A stretch of 64,000 bases of DNA, from contig CAWHYG010000007.1 of assembly GCA_963833505.1 (NCBI GenBank), positions 1,488,001 to 1,552,000 of the forward strand. Direction: 5' to 3'. Positions 10,185 through 19,098 of this stretch are shown in pieces. A program made the position numbers and the translations under genes. The stretch is from CAWHYG01 sp963833505. Its GTDB lineage: Bacteria; Eisenbacteria; RBG-16-71-46; CAIMUX01. Positions within the stretch are counted from its first letter, which is position 1. Each line of letters begins with the position of its first letter. The notes under the pieces were generated by a model that searched no databases, was not told the origin of the DNA, and saw only the letters and a program-made list of their open reading frames with translations.

Positions 10185-10871
10185 TCACTCCTCGGCGTTC
10201 AGAGCATCGACGATCGCGATCAGCTCCAGGATGTCGTTCACCTCGTAGTCGGCTCCTGAATCGACCGTGCCGAACGTGTCCCCGTACCGCGCGAAGACCG
10301 TGCGCATCCCGACGCTGCGGGCGCCGATCATGTCGCGCTCCGGCCAGTCCCCGACCATGAGAACCTCCGCGGGGGCCGCGCCAAGAAGCTCCAACGCCAG
10401 CCGGAAGGGACGCGGGCTCGGTTTCCGCTCCCCGGTATCGTCGAAGGTGATCACGGGCTGGAAGAGATGCTGCAGCTCCAGATGATGAAGCCGCTGCCAG
10501 GCCTGCACCGCGGGCGCGTCGGACACGACCGCGAGCTGGAGTCCGCGCCGGAGCAGATTGGTCAGCGTCAGCCGGACGTGCGGATAGAGGACGAGATAGC
10601 TGTCGCGCACGCGGCGATAATGGATGATGCCGGCGGCGAGGATCTCCGGCGGAACGCGGCCCAGCAGGTCCTTCAGGAACTGGTCGAAGACCCGCTGGTA
10701 TTCGATGCCCTCACGCTCGTAGACCGCATAGATGTTCCGCCTGGCCTCGTCGCGGCCGAGAGGCAGGCCCATGTCGACCATGCCGGCCACCGCCGCCTCG
10801 ATCGCGGCCTCCTTCATCTTCATGAAGTCGGTCAGGGTGTTGTCGAGGTCGAAGAGAACCGCGCGAATCAT
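10185..10871 (-). CDS. HAD-superfamily phosphatase (subfamily IA)
   Basis: A 228-aa HAD hydrolase. Motif I is FDLDNTLTD (nucleophile D8, acid D10), motif II is VVSDAP, motif III is the lysine in GERKPSPRPF, and motif IV is GDWPERDMIGA. A helical cap domain (about 15-90) follows motif I, as in subfamily IA. It resembles phosphoglycolate phosphatase or YjjG-type house-cleaning enzymes; the substrate cannot be told. It is first in the minus-strand run HAD-nnr-aldolase-glnA. Partnership with nnr would fit a metabolite-repair role (inference). Confidence 0.85.
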   Translation of the reverse strand: MIRAVLFDLDNTLTDFMKMKEAAIEAAVAGMVDMGLPLGRDEARRNIYAVYEREGIEYQRVFDQFLKDLLGRVPPEILAAGIIHYRRVRDSYLVLYPHVRLTLTNLLRRGLQLAVVSDAPAVQAWQRLHHLELQHLFQPVITFDDTGERKPSPRPFRLALELLGAAPAEVLMVGDWPERDMIGARSVGMRTVFARYGDTFGTVDSGADYEVNDILELIAIVDALNAEE

Positions 10872-10931
10872 GCCGGCCGGTCCTTCCGTCCGGGAAGGAC
10901 GCGCCCGGAAACCGAGGCGACGAGAGGATCC

Positions 10932-11129
10932 CTACTTGGTGGAGTGAATGATCGACCGCCCGTAGGAAATCTCGCCGTTGTCGATGCGGATGTTGAAGCC
11001 ACAGGATGGATTGGTGCAGACCCACGCCTTGTACTTGATGGGCGCTCCGTCGCGCCCGTAGTCAGAGAGAGGGATCAAGAACCCATCGTTGCACTTCTTG
11101 CATTCCGGATACCGGACCCTCGCGTCCAT
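10932..11129 (-). CDS. Small zinc-ribbon protein, unknown function
   Basis: A 65-aa protein with two knuckles, C10-X2-C13 and C38-X4-C43, expected to bind one zinc. The spacing is that of a zinc ribbon, but the second knuckle has four rather than two intervening residues (CTNPSC). It lacks membrane segments and is fairly charged. ATG 11129 is chosen because GGGAGG lies just upstream; the longer frame from 11270 reads spacer sequence. It lies 61 bp before the HAD gene on the same strand and could be the first gene of that run. A nucleic-acid-binding or chaperone role is possible but not shown. Confidence 0.7.
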   Translation of the reverse strand: MDARVRYPECKKCNDGFLIPLSDYGRDGAPIKYKAWVCTNPSCGFNIRIDNGEISYGRSIIHSTK

Positions 11130-11378
11130 CGTCCTCCCCTCCCCGGATCCCTGAGATCCCACGCCGCACCCTCTGGCGTCTGCATGCATCCGCCGGCACC
11201 GGCCCAACGTCTGACGGGACGTCCGCCCGGCCCGGCGTTGAGGCCCGGCCGGAGCAAACCTTCCGCTCAACTTGAATGGTCTGGAACCGGAGCCGAACTG
11301 TCAAGGAGTTTTCCGTTGCCCGCCGGGCCGGACCGCGACCGGGAAGGAGCGGATGTTCGGGGCCGACCTGGCGGCCGC

Positions 11379-12650
11379 TCAGGTCTTCTGTTCCTTCTTC
11401 TGGGCCGCCGGGAACAGGATGTTGTTCAGGATCAGACGGTACCCGGGAGAGCTCTTGTGCAGGCGGAGGTCGGTCGGCGGGTCTCCGACGCGGTGCTGAT
11501 AGTCTTCCGGATCGTGCCCGCCGTAGAAGGTCCAGGTGCCCTTGCCGTAGTTGCCGTGGATGTATTTGACCTCGTCGGTCCCTTCCGTCTGGGCCAGGAT
11601 GATGACCGACTTCTTGAGCAGCTTGCGATTGAAGGAGGTGGTCTGCCCCATGAAGCCGGGCAGCACGTTGACGTGGCACTGGGTGAGCATCGTGGGCACG
11701 GGATCTTCCTTGGCCGAGAAGTCGAAGAGGGTGAAGAAGTCGATCGCCTGGCCCCGGAGGGAGGCTTCGCGGGTCATGTCGATGTCCGACTTGGCGTAGA
11801 TGTAGGGGTTCATCTCCAGCGTGAAATTCTCGAACGCCAGACACTGGCTGTAATCGAGACGGGCCTGCGCGGCCGGATCGGGCGGATCGCCGTCGTAGGG
11901 CGTGTCCACGATATCGTCGTCCCCCGCCGCCAGCGCGATGTCCAGGGCGTCCCCGGCCGAGCACATGGCGAAGAGGAATCCGCCCTGCGCCACGTAGGCG
12001 CGGATGCTCCGGGCCACGGCGTGCTTGAGCTGCCAGACCTTCTTGAACCCGAGCTGATGGGCCGCGTCCTCCTCGGTCTTGACCTGCTCCTGATACCAGG
12101 GGGCGTCATGATAGGCGGCGTAGAACTTCCCGTACTGCCCGGTGAAGTCCTCATGGTGCAGATGGACCCAGTCGTACTGGGTGAGCTTGCCGGCGAGGAT
12201 GTCCGGGTCCCAGATGACGTCGAAGGGAATGCCGGCGTAGGTCAGCGCCAGATTGACGGCGTCGTCCCACGGACGCACGTTCCGGTCCGGCGGCGCATAG
12301 ATGGCGACGCGCGGAGCCTTCTCCAGAAGCACGTCCTCCATGTTGGCGTTCTCGATCTGGTCGTAGATCGCGCTGACGTCCGCTCCCCCCACGATCGAGT
12401 AGGCCACGCCCGCCAGCAGGCAGTCCTGGACGATGGAATCGGACTCCTCCATGAGAAAGGAGCCGCCGCGGTAGTTGAGCAGCCACTCCACGTTCATCCC
12501 GTGCTGCAGCGCGTGATAGGCGACCCCGTAGGCCTTCAGGTGATCGGTCTGGGTCAGATCCATCGGAACGAGGATCTTGGCCGCGGCGTCTCCGGCGGCG
12601 AAGAAAAGCCCGGCCGCCGCCGCCAGAACCGCGAGAATTCGGAACTTCAT
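11379..12650 (-). CDS. Secreted class-I amidotransferase-like protein ('asparagine synthetase B'-like)
   Basis: A 423-aa protein with a cleavable signal peptide (about 1-24, ending GDAAAK), so periplasmic or surface-exposed. It resembles secreted Bacteroidetes-type proteins often labelled asparagine synthetase B, with the entry ILVPMDLTQTDHLKAYG. That label is probably misleading: it has neither the N-terminal Cys of glutamine-dependent AsnB nor its ATP-pyrophosphatase loop. A patch around GGFLFAMCSAGDALD (C230) resembles the nucleophile elbow of class-I glutamine amidotransferase/ThuA-like folds; catalysis is unproven. The C-terminus has HGNYGKGTWTFYGGHDPEDY. Its ATG overlaps the TPR gene stop (ATGA), so it is the last gene of the DUF4159-DUF4175-TPR operon. 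Confidence 0.7.
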   Translation of the reverse strand: MKFRILAVLAAAAGLFFAAGDAAAKILVPMDLTQTDHLKAYGVAYHALQHGMNVEWLLNYRGGSFLMEESDSIVQDCLLAGVAYSIVGGADVSAIYDQIENANMEDVLLEKAPRVAIYAPPDRNVRPWDDAVNLALTYAGIPFDVIWDPDILAGKLTQYDWVHLHHEDFTGQYGKFYAAYHDAPWYQEQVKTEEDAAHQLGFKKVWQLKHAVARSIRAYVAQGGFLFAMCSAGDALDIALAAGDDDIVDTPYDGDPPDPAAQARLDYSQCLAFENFTLEMNPYIYAKSDIDMTREASLRGQAIDFFTLFDFSAKEDPVPTMLTQCHVNVLPGFMGQTTSFNRKLLKKSVIILAQTEGTDEVKYIHGNYGKGTWTFYGGHDPEDYQHRVGDPPTDLRLHKSSPGYRLILNNILFPAAQKKEQKT

Positions 12651-14401
12651 CCCTGGTCGTCTCCCCGGTACCGCGCCGCTGGAAGCGCCGCGGCGTGCGA
12701 CTGATCGAGTTTCTGCAGGGCGGCCCTCGCTTCCGGGGCCTCCAGGGAATCGGGAAAGCGGAGAAGGATCATCAGGTAGATCGATCGGGCCTCCGTGGCT
12801 CCGTTGGGCGTTCCGGCCAGGCGCGCGGCGACGTCGAGCAGCGTTCGGGACGCCTGCGCGCTGCCCGGGAACCGTGCCGCCAGCGTGTCGGCCTCGGCGC
12901 GGGCATCCGGCAGCTTTCCGAGATCCAGAAGAAGAAGCGCCCGCTCTCGTCCCAGGGCATCGGCTGCCCGGGACGCCGCATACTGGGCCAGAGCGTCGTC
13001 GACGATCTTGAGCGCCTTGTCGGGCTGGCCCAGGCGCCGCTGGTACTCCGCCTGAGCCAGGGCCGTCACGGGGATGCCGCCATTGTCGGACTTCTCCCCC
13101 AGAAGGAGAATGCGCTCCAGAGCCTGGTTGACGATCGGATCATTCGGCGCGCGGTCGGTCAGCTTGTACCAGGCCTCGACCGCCTCCTTGAGCTTGCCCT
13201 GGTAGAAGAACATCTCGCCGACCTGGAAGAGGGCCGAGGCCCGCACCTCCGGGTCCGCGGCGCCGTTCGCGCTGTCGGCCAGCGCCCCGTAGATCTTCGA
13301 GGCGTTGTCCGGCTGTTCCAGCCTGACGTCGCAGTCCGCCATGGCGAGCTGCACGCGATCCCGCAGGGCTGGGTCGATCCGGCCGGAGCCCCCCGGATCA
13401 AGCACGGCCTGATAGGCCGCGAGCGCGTCTTTGGGCCGATGCAGGTCCAACGCCAGGACCTCCGCCTTCTCCAGACGCGCCTGCCCGGCGAAGGCGCCGG
13501 AATCGGACGCGAGATCAAAGGCGGCCAGGCTCTCCTCCGCGCGGCCGAGGGCCCGGAGCGTTTCGGCTCTCCGGAAGAGCGCTTCGTCATGAACCGGTTT
13601 CACGGGATCGCTCTTCAGCAACACGTCGTAGCCGTTCAAGGCGGCCGCCTGGTTTCCCTTCTGGGCGGCCAGCTCGCACACTCCGAGAAGCACCGCGCCA
13701 CGCGCCTTCCGGTCGTGGTCGAGGGTCGCCGCCTGCGCGATCGCCTGATCGGTGCGCCCCTGGTACAGAAGGCCCTGCACGAGCAGGTCCTCGAGCTGCG
13801 CGTCGCCGGGGCTCTTCCGGATCGCGTCCTCCAGAGCCTGAAGCGCCGGTTCTCCGACCTTGTCGGTCCGGATCAGGGACTCGATTTCGTCGGTGACCCA
13901 GCTCGAGGCGTCCGGGTGCGTCCTCCGGATGTCCAGGCAGAGCGAAAGCGCCTGGTTCCAGTCGTTCTCCTCGCGGTAGAGACGCTCGAGTTCGACGAGA
14001 GCCTGGACGGGATGGGCGAGGTGTCCGGCGGCGTCCTTGTACAGATCGATGGCCCGGGCGCGATCTCCCGTCCCTTCCAGCGCCCAGCCCAGCATCTGGA
14101 CGACGCGCCAGTTGTCCGGGTGCTGCTTGTACACGTCCTCCAGCTTCGCGACCGCCTCGTCGGACTTTCCCAGCCGGAGCAGACCTCCGGATTCCTGGAT
14201 CGCCCTTTCGACCGGGTCTTGGGGCACCGCCACGGGAGGCGGCATCGGCATCGGTCGCACCCGAACGGACGGCACGGGCGTGGAGGACCCCTCCGCCGCC
14301 GCCGGCAGAACCCAGAGGCCGAGCCCGATCAAGAAGCCCGACCCGATGAGCCATCGTCCGGCCCGGACGGCTCGAAGCCAGCGCGCCCTGTCAACGTTCA
14401 C
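12647..14401 (-). CDS. TPR-repeat envelope protein
   Basis: A 584-aa protein with an N-terminal signal or anchor (RWLIGSGFLIGLGLWVLPAAA, about 16-36), a Pro/Val-rich linker, then helical tetratricopeptide repeats to the end (for example GKSDEAVAKLEDVYKQHPDN, GDRARAIDLYKDAAGHLAHP, GRAEESLAAFDLAS). It probably acts as a periplasmic scaffold. GTG 14401 is chosen because it overlaps the upstream TGA as GTGA with GGGAGAG 8 nt before it; the ATG frame at 14512 lies well inside the DUF4175 gene. Coupling to both neighbours suggests one complex. Confidence 0.8.
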   Translation of the reverse strand: MNVDRARWLRAVRAGRWLIGSGFLIGLGLWVLPAAAEGSSTPVPSVRVRPMPMPPPVAVPQDPVERAIQESGGLLRLGKSDEAVAKLEDVYKQHPDNWRVVQMLGWALEGTGDRARAIDLYKDAAGHLAHPVQALVELERLYREENDWNQALSLCLDIRRTHPDASSWVTDEIESLIRTDKVGEPALQALEDAIRKSPGDAQLEDLLVQGLLYQGRTDQAIAQAATLDHDRKARGAVLLGVCELAAQKGNQAAALNGYDVLLKSDPVKPVHDEALFRRAETLRALGRAEESLAAFDLASDSGAFAGQARLEKAEVLALDLHRPKDALAAYQAVLDPGGSGRIDPALRDRVQLAMADCDVRLEQPDNASKIYGALADSANGAADPEVRASALFQVGEMFFYQGKLKEAVEAWYKLTDRAPNDPIVNQALERILLLGEKSDNGGIPVTALAQAEYQRRLGQPDKALKIVDDALAQYAASRAADALGRERALLLLDLGKLPDARAEADTLAARFPGSAQASRTLLDVAARLAGTPNGATEARSIYLMILLRFPDSLEAPEARAALQKLDQSHAAALPAARYRGDDQG

Positions 14402-17400
14402 GGCTTCTGCTCTCCCAGGGATCTGAAGTAGTCCTCGACCAGCCGCCGGTAGTCTTCCGGAACCGGATCCTGGCTTCCCCGCAGGATCCCGCGCTGCAGC
14501 GCTTCCATCCACGTGGGCCCGCCCGGAACCGGCGGAGGGCTCGGCCGATCCTCCGGATTGCTGCCGAGCCGGGAGATCCGATCCTCCTTCTCCCCTTCCT
14601 TGTGCAGGGAATGCTGCGCGTCGAGCAGGCGCGAGAGGATGTGCTGCTGGCGCTCGAGGATCCGGGGATCGACGTCCCGCGCGCGCATCTGGTCGGTCAC
14701 GTCCTTCATTTCCTTCGCCAGATCATCGAGCCGGCCCAGAACGTCCGAGGGCGACCCGATGGACTGCTCGGCCTCTTCCAGGCCGCGGCGGATCGCCTCC
14801 TGCTGCGCCGCCATCTCCATCAGCTTGTCCCCCGCGGCCCCTCCGTCGTTGAGCCGCGAGCCGCTTTGGGACTGGCCCATGAACTGCTGCATCGCATCGT
14901 TGAGCTGCTGTTGCTGGCCGCTCAAGCCCTGGAGCTGGGCGAACGGATTGCTGGATCCGGAGGAGCACTGTCCCGAACACATCTGCTTGTTGGCGTTCAG
15001 GAGGGCCAGGACGGTCGCGTCGAGGCTGGCCATCGACTCCTTGCCTTCGGACATGCCCGGTCCACGGTCCCCGGAAGTGAAGGCCGTCTCGGAATCCTGC
15101 AGGTGGCGGACCGCCGCCCCCATGACGCGGCCGAGCTGAGGCGTGATGAACTGGCTCGACCGCGCCAGGTCATAAAGATCGTCCAGGGTCTTCCGGGCGC
15201 CGTCGGTCAGCCGCATCTGGTCGACCGCGAGGTCGCGGGTCGCACGGCTGGGCGCCTGGTCGAGCAGAGCCTGCTGCTCCTCGCTGAGCCGGACGAGGCG
15301 GCCGGAGAGCCGGTAAAGCTCCTGCGTGATCCTCTCCTGCTCCTCGGCCGACATGCCCGACTGCGCCTTCATCATCCCCTGGGCGAAGTTCTGGAGATTC
15401 TGCTTGGCGATGCGGCCGAACCGCAGGCTGTCCTTCTTCTCCTTCTGCATGCACTGCGAGGCGCTCGCCATGCTCTTGGAAGCCTCGGCGAGGTTCTGTT
15501 CGGAGTTGGCGTTCTCCATCTGCTTCTTGAGGGCCTGCCAGTTCTTCTCGGCGTCAGCCTGGAGCTTGGCCATCTCCTCTCGGAGCTTCTCCAGCGCCGC
15601 CCGCAGCTCGTCCTGCTTCTTCTGCAGGGCGGCGGCCTCGGAGGGGCTCAGCTGCTTCTCCTGGTTCCCTTGTTGTGCGCTCGGCTTCTGCGCCCCCTGG
15701 GATCCGGAATCCTTCTTCTGGTTCTGGCCCTGGTTCGATTCGCTCTTCTGGGACTGGGAGTTCTTCCCGCTCGGCGACTGGTTCTGCTGACTCTGCTGGC
15801 TCTGCTGCTGACCCTGCTGACTCTGCTGATCGGACACCTTCTGCTCTGGCTCCGACGACTGCTTTTGATCCGGCGTGTCGCCGAGCTGCTGATTGATCTG
15901 GTCCTGCTGCTGGGCGAGGCTCTGGGCCTGCTTGACGAGCCGGTCGAGGTTCTCCTCGCGTTGGAGCTGCTTCAGCATCTCGAGCGTGCGGTCGAGGCTG
16001 CGCTCGAGGTCCTGCTGCGTGAGGTGGAGCTTGTCCAGCGTGGAATTGACCGCTTTCTGGTCGAGGTGCTGGAGCGCCTCCGACAGCTTCTGGAGGTAGT
16101 CCTTGAGCTCTGGGCTCTGGATGTCCCGGACCATCTGGTTGATCTGCTGGATCTTGTCCATCATCGCCGGGGTGACCAGGCTGCCCTGCTCTGATCGCTC
16201 GAGCGAGCTTTCGAGGGACTTCGAAAGCTGGTCGAGCTGGTCCGAGACCTTCGCCTGGCGCTCGGCCAGGTCCTTGAGCTGTTGCTGCTGCTCCCACGGC
16301 ACGACCTTGGACTGCTTGACCTCGTCCTGGACCTGCTGGAGGTTCTTCTCGAGTTCCTTCTGCTGCTCGAGCGCCTGCTCGACGGTCTGGGTCTGGTCCT
16401 GCCTCTGATCCTGGACCTCGGTGTACATTTGATCGAGCGTGGGGAACCTCAGCTCGCACTCCGGCCCCACCGTCGTGTTCGGGCCGGTCACGGCGTCGTT
16501 GTCGGTCAGCTCGAGGTGGTAGCTGATCCGGTCTCCGGGAACGAGGGCGATCCGATCCAGACTCCAGGGATAGAGGACGCGCGCCTCCTTCGTTCCGGCC
16601 CAGCGCGAAACCTCGACCCGGTTCGGAGCGCCGTCGTTCCGCCGGAAGACGAGATCCAGCCTGGTCAGCCCGAAGTCGTCGAGGCACTCGACGTCGAGCT
16701 GGACCGACATCTCCGGGGGAATCACGCTGTTCCGATCGGGAGAGAGCTGGAACAGGCTGGGGGGCCGGTCGGCGACGGCGTCGAGATGGAACGGCTCGGA
16801 GACCCAGCGCGAGCCGGGAAGATCGCGGGCGGTCAGCTCGACCCGGTATTCGAGCGGCTCCTTCACGTTCAGGGTCGCGAGCAGCTCGTTCTTCGCCCCC
16901 GGATCCAGGTTCACCGGAGCTCCTCCGGTGATCAGAAGGCGGCCCGAGGCGCCCGGCCGACTCGGCATCACCGCGAGCGTGGCGCGGGACCCGATGAGGG
17001 CGGAGAGGTTCCCGTCGGCCGTCACGTCCTCGATCGGAGCCAGCTTCGTGTAGGCGGGGAACTCCACCCGCTTCCGATAGCCGTTGGCGCGCAACGGCTC
17101 GATCACGCGGATCCGGTAGGTTTCACTTCGCGCGCGGCCTGCGGCGACGGCGTACTCGGTCGTCTCGATCATCTCCGGAAGGACGAGGCTCCAGGCCTGG
17201 CCGGGGCGCTGCTGGGATCCCGCCGCGGAAGCGTCCGATTCCATCTCCATGGCCTTCCAGGGCCCGCCGGGTGATCGACGGAGAAGCCGGGCGGAGTCGG
17301 CCGGCTTCGGCAGGCTCGCAGTCACCTGAACCGCCGCGCCTCGCTCCACCGTGGTGTTGCCCGGCGCGACGCGGATGGCCAGGGCGGGCGGCAGCTCAAA

Positions 17401-17958
17401 TGTTCCCGGATGAATCAGACGTCCGGTCGAACCGAGAAAAGCCGCGGGAGAGAAGACGTACAGCAGCAGCAAACCGACCGCGCCGCCGCCGATCCAGAGC
17501 AGGGGACGCCGCAGGCGCAGCGCCGGGGCGAGCCGCTCGAACGAGACGGGGGCGAGCCCGAGCAGCCCGTGCTCGACCGCCAGCCCGGCCAGGCCGCGCT
17601 CCAACGGATCCTGCATCTCCGGGATCCGCTCTTCCATCTCCGCGGCGTTGACGAGCTCGTTCTCGGCCAGGCCGAGGCGGCGTTCGAGGTGGCGCAGGAA
17701 CTCGGCATAGGTGAGCCGCCGGCGTGAGGCGAAGCGGAACGCGAAGGCCGTCCCGACGGCGAGACCCGCCAGCGCGAGACCGGGCACCAGCCAGCCGCCC
17801 GCAGGCTGGTAGCGCAGAAGCATGCCCAGCCCGACTCCGGCGGCCAGGATGGGAAGGAACGCGCCCAGGAGAATGATCAGCGCTTCCAGCACTCTGCGGT
17901 TGCGGAAGATCCGGTGTCCGAACCGGATCCGATCACGGAAGGGACGCGCCGTTTCCAA
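14398..17958 (-). CDS. DUF4175-family membrane protein, large Gln-rich coiled coil
   Basis: A 1186-aa protein with two membrane helices at about 24-46 and 53-75, a third near 152-172 (LWIGGGAVGLLLLYVFSPAA), a beta-rich periplasmic part (about 175-510), then long helical and coiled-coil stretches rich in Gln and Lys. A strikingly Gln/Ser-rich linker lies near residues 700-770. This layout is that of DUF4175 proteins, found near MoxR, BatA and DUF4159 genes in several phyla; function unknown. The start is TTG 17958: GGAGGAG sits 6 nt before it and no better start lies nearby. It is 20 bp downstream of the DUF4159 gene and shares a 4-nt overlap with the TPR gene. Confidence 0.8.
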   Translation of the reverse strand: METARPFRDRIRFGHRIFRNRRVLEALIILLGAFLPILAAGVGLGMLLRYQPAGGWLVPGLALAGLAVGTAFAFRFASRRRLTYAEFLRHLERRLGLAENELVNAAEMEERIPEMQDPLERGLAGLAVEHGLLGLAPVSFERLAPALRLRRPLLWIGGGAVGLLLLYVFSPAAFLGSTGRLIHPGTFELPPALAIRVAPGNTTVERGAAVQVTASLPKPADSARLLRRSPGGPWKAMEMESDASAAGSQQRPGQAWSLVLPEMIETTEYAVAAGRARSETYRIRVIEPLRANGYRKRVEFPAYTKLAPIEDVTADGNLSALIGSRATLAVMPSRPGASGRLLITGGAPVNLDPGAKNELLATLNVKEPLEYRVELTARDLPGSRWVSEPFHLDAVADRPPSLFQLSPDRNSVIPPEMSVQLDVECLDDFGLTRLDLVFRRNDGAPNRVEVSRWAGTKEARVLYPWSLDRIALVPGDRISYHLELTDNDAVTGPNTTVGPECELRFPTLDQMYTEVQDQRQDQTQTVEQALEQQKELEKNLQQVQDEVKQSKVVPWEQQQQLKDLAERQAKVSDQLDQLSKSLESSLERSEQGSLVTPAMMDKIQQINQMVRDIQSPELKDYLQKLSEALQHLDQKAVNSTLDKLHLTQQDLERSLDRTLEMLKQLQREENLDRLVKQAQSLAQQQDQINQQLGDTPDQKQSSEPEQKVSDQQSQQGQQQSQQSQQNQSPSGKNSQSQKSESNQGQNQKKDSGSQGAQKPSAQQGNQEKQLSPSEAAALQKKQDELRAALEKLREEMAKLQADAEKNWQALKKQMENANSEQNLAEASKSMASASQCMQKEKKDSLRFGRIAKQNLQNFAQGMMKAQSGMSAEEQERITQELYRLSGRLVRLSEEQQALLDQAPSRATRDLAVDQMRLTDGARKTLDDLYDLARSSQFITPQLGRVMGAAVRHLQDSETAFTSGDRGPGMSEGKESMASLDATVLALLNANKQMCSGQCSSGSSNPFAQLQGLSGQQQQLNDAMQQFMGQSQSGSRLNDGGAAGDKLMEMAAQQEAIRRGLEEAEQSIGSPSDVLGRLDDLAKEMKDVTDQMRARDVDPRILERQQHILSRLLDAQHSLHKEGEKEDRISRLGSNPEDRPSPPPVPGGPTWMEALQRGILRGSQDPVPEDYRRLVEDYFRSLGEQKP

Positions 17959-17978
17959 GTTGATCTCCTCCGCCGGCC

Positions 17979-18752
17979 CTAGCGGGCGCGGGTCAGGGAA
18001 TAGACCACGGTGTTGATGGCCATCTTGAGGGCGTCTTCCCGCGTCTCCGGAGGCACGCCGTGAACCTCCGCATCTTCGAGGCCGTCGCCGATGTCGCCCT
18101 GGTAGACGTAGAACACCATCAGCCGGTCGCCGTCGAAGATGCCGAGCCCTTCGGAAGGCAGACCGTCGTGGTACTCCACCTTGGGGGGACCCTTCGGCAG
18201 ATCGTAGAAGCAGTGATAGATCGGATGATTGAAGGGAACGTCCACCAGGGACCGGTCGGGAAAGACGCGCGCGATCTCCCGGCGGAAACTCTTGTCCATT
18301 CCGTAATCGTCGTCGGCCACCAGGAATCCGCCCGAGAGCAGATAGGTGCGGAGGCGGGCGACCTCCGCGTCGGAGAATCGCACCGTCCCGTGGCCGGTCA
18401 TGAACACGTAGGGATAGTTGAAGAAGTCGGGATCGAGAATGGAGACCTGGACCTCATCGATCTGATCGACCGGGACGCTCGTCCTGTCCTTGACCCCCCG
18501 GACCAGATTGACCAGGGTGCTCGGGCCGGTGTACCAGTCTCCCCCGCCGTCGTACTTGAGCCGAGCCACGCTGAATCCCGGTCCGGGCGGATCCGCCGCC
18601 CAGGCAACTCCCTGGATCGCCGGGATCAGGCCCAGGAGGAGCATCCCGGCGAGAAGGCGGATCGCCCCATCCAGAAGGCAGCGGACTCGCGGGACGACGC
18701 CCTGGAGATTCCGGGAATGGCGGGTCTCTGAAGGCAACGCGGAACCTCCCAT
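17979..18752 (-). CDS. Secreted DUF4159-domain protein
   Basis: About 257 aa: an N-terminal signal segment (hydrophobic core LLAGMLLLGLIPAIQG, cleavage near AWA-AD), then a DUF4159 domain with RLKYDGGGDWYTGPSTLVNL, FMTGHGTVRFSDAEVARLR, GGFLVADDDYGMDKSF and FNHPIYHCFYDLP. DUF4159 is related to the class-I amidotransferase/ThuA fold, so both ends of this operon encode secreted proteins of similar predicted fold. Start choice is open: ATG 18752 has no clear SD, whereas TTG 18737, five codons in, has GGAGG about 7 nt upstream. First gene of the operon. Confidence 0.8.
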   Translation of the reverse strand: MGGSALPSETRHSRNLQGVVPRVRCLLDGAIRLLAGMLLLGLIPAIQGVAWAADPPGPGFSVARLKYDGGGDWYTGPSTLVNLVRGVKDRTSVPVDQIDEVQVSILDPDFFNYPYVFMTGHGTVRFSDAEVARLRTYLLSGGFLVADDDYGMDKSFRREIARVFPDRSLVDVPFNHPIYHCFYDLPKGPPKVEYHDGLPSEGLGIFDGDRLMVFYVYQGDIGDGLEDAEVHGVPPETREDALKMAINTVVYSLTRAR

Positions 18753-19098
18753 GGACCGGATCGAGGCAAAAGCTCACACCTGGAACTGAAAACCCGGACG
18801 CCGGTGGCGGTTCCCGGAAGCCGGGCGCCGGTTTCCCCTGAGTCTAGCACCGGGTGCCGGCTCGCTCGAAGCTCGACACGGCGGGGTCGTCGCGGAGTCG
18901 GATCCTGGGCGGAGATACTGGCGGGTATTCGGTGGCGCGAAGCGCCGGACGCAACGGACGGCGGGAGCGATACAGTGTCGCGAAGCGCAGGAGGCAACGC
19001 GCGCCAGAACGAATGGAAGCGGCGGAGCTACACCCGCGGAACGCCTCGCCGCCGCGGAAGGCTGCGGCTTTCGTGCGGCGAGGCGGAGGACGGTGGGG
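18753..19098. other. Intergenic region (346 bp), no gene seen
   Basis: Separates the DUF4159 operon start from the secF stop on the same strand. It contains a pair of similar segments (CGCGAAGCGCCGGACGCAACG near 18940 and CGCGAAGCGCAGGAGGCAACG near 18980) and other low-grade direct repeats. The region just upstream of 18752 should hold the operon promoter, but no confident -35/-10 pair was found. No RNA gene was recognised. Confidence 0.5.

Noticed and set aside
14602..16194. Plus-strand Leu-rich frame (530 codons) opposite the DUF4175 gene
   Set aside because: It is the antisense of Gln/Glu-rich coiled-coil codons, which gives Leu runs by composition alone.
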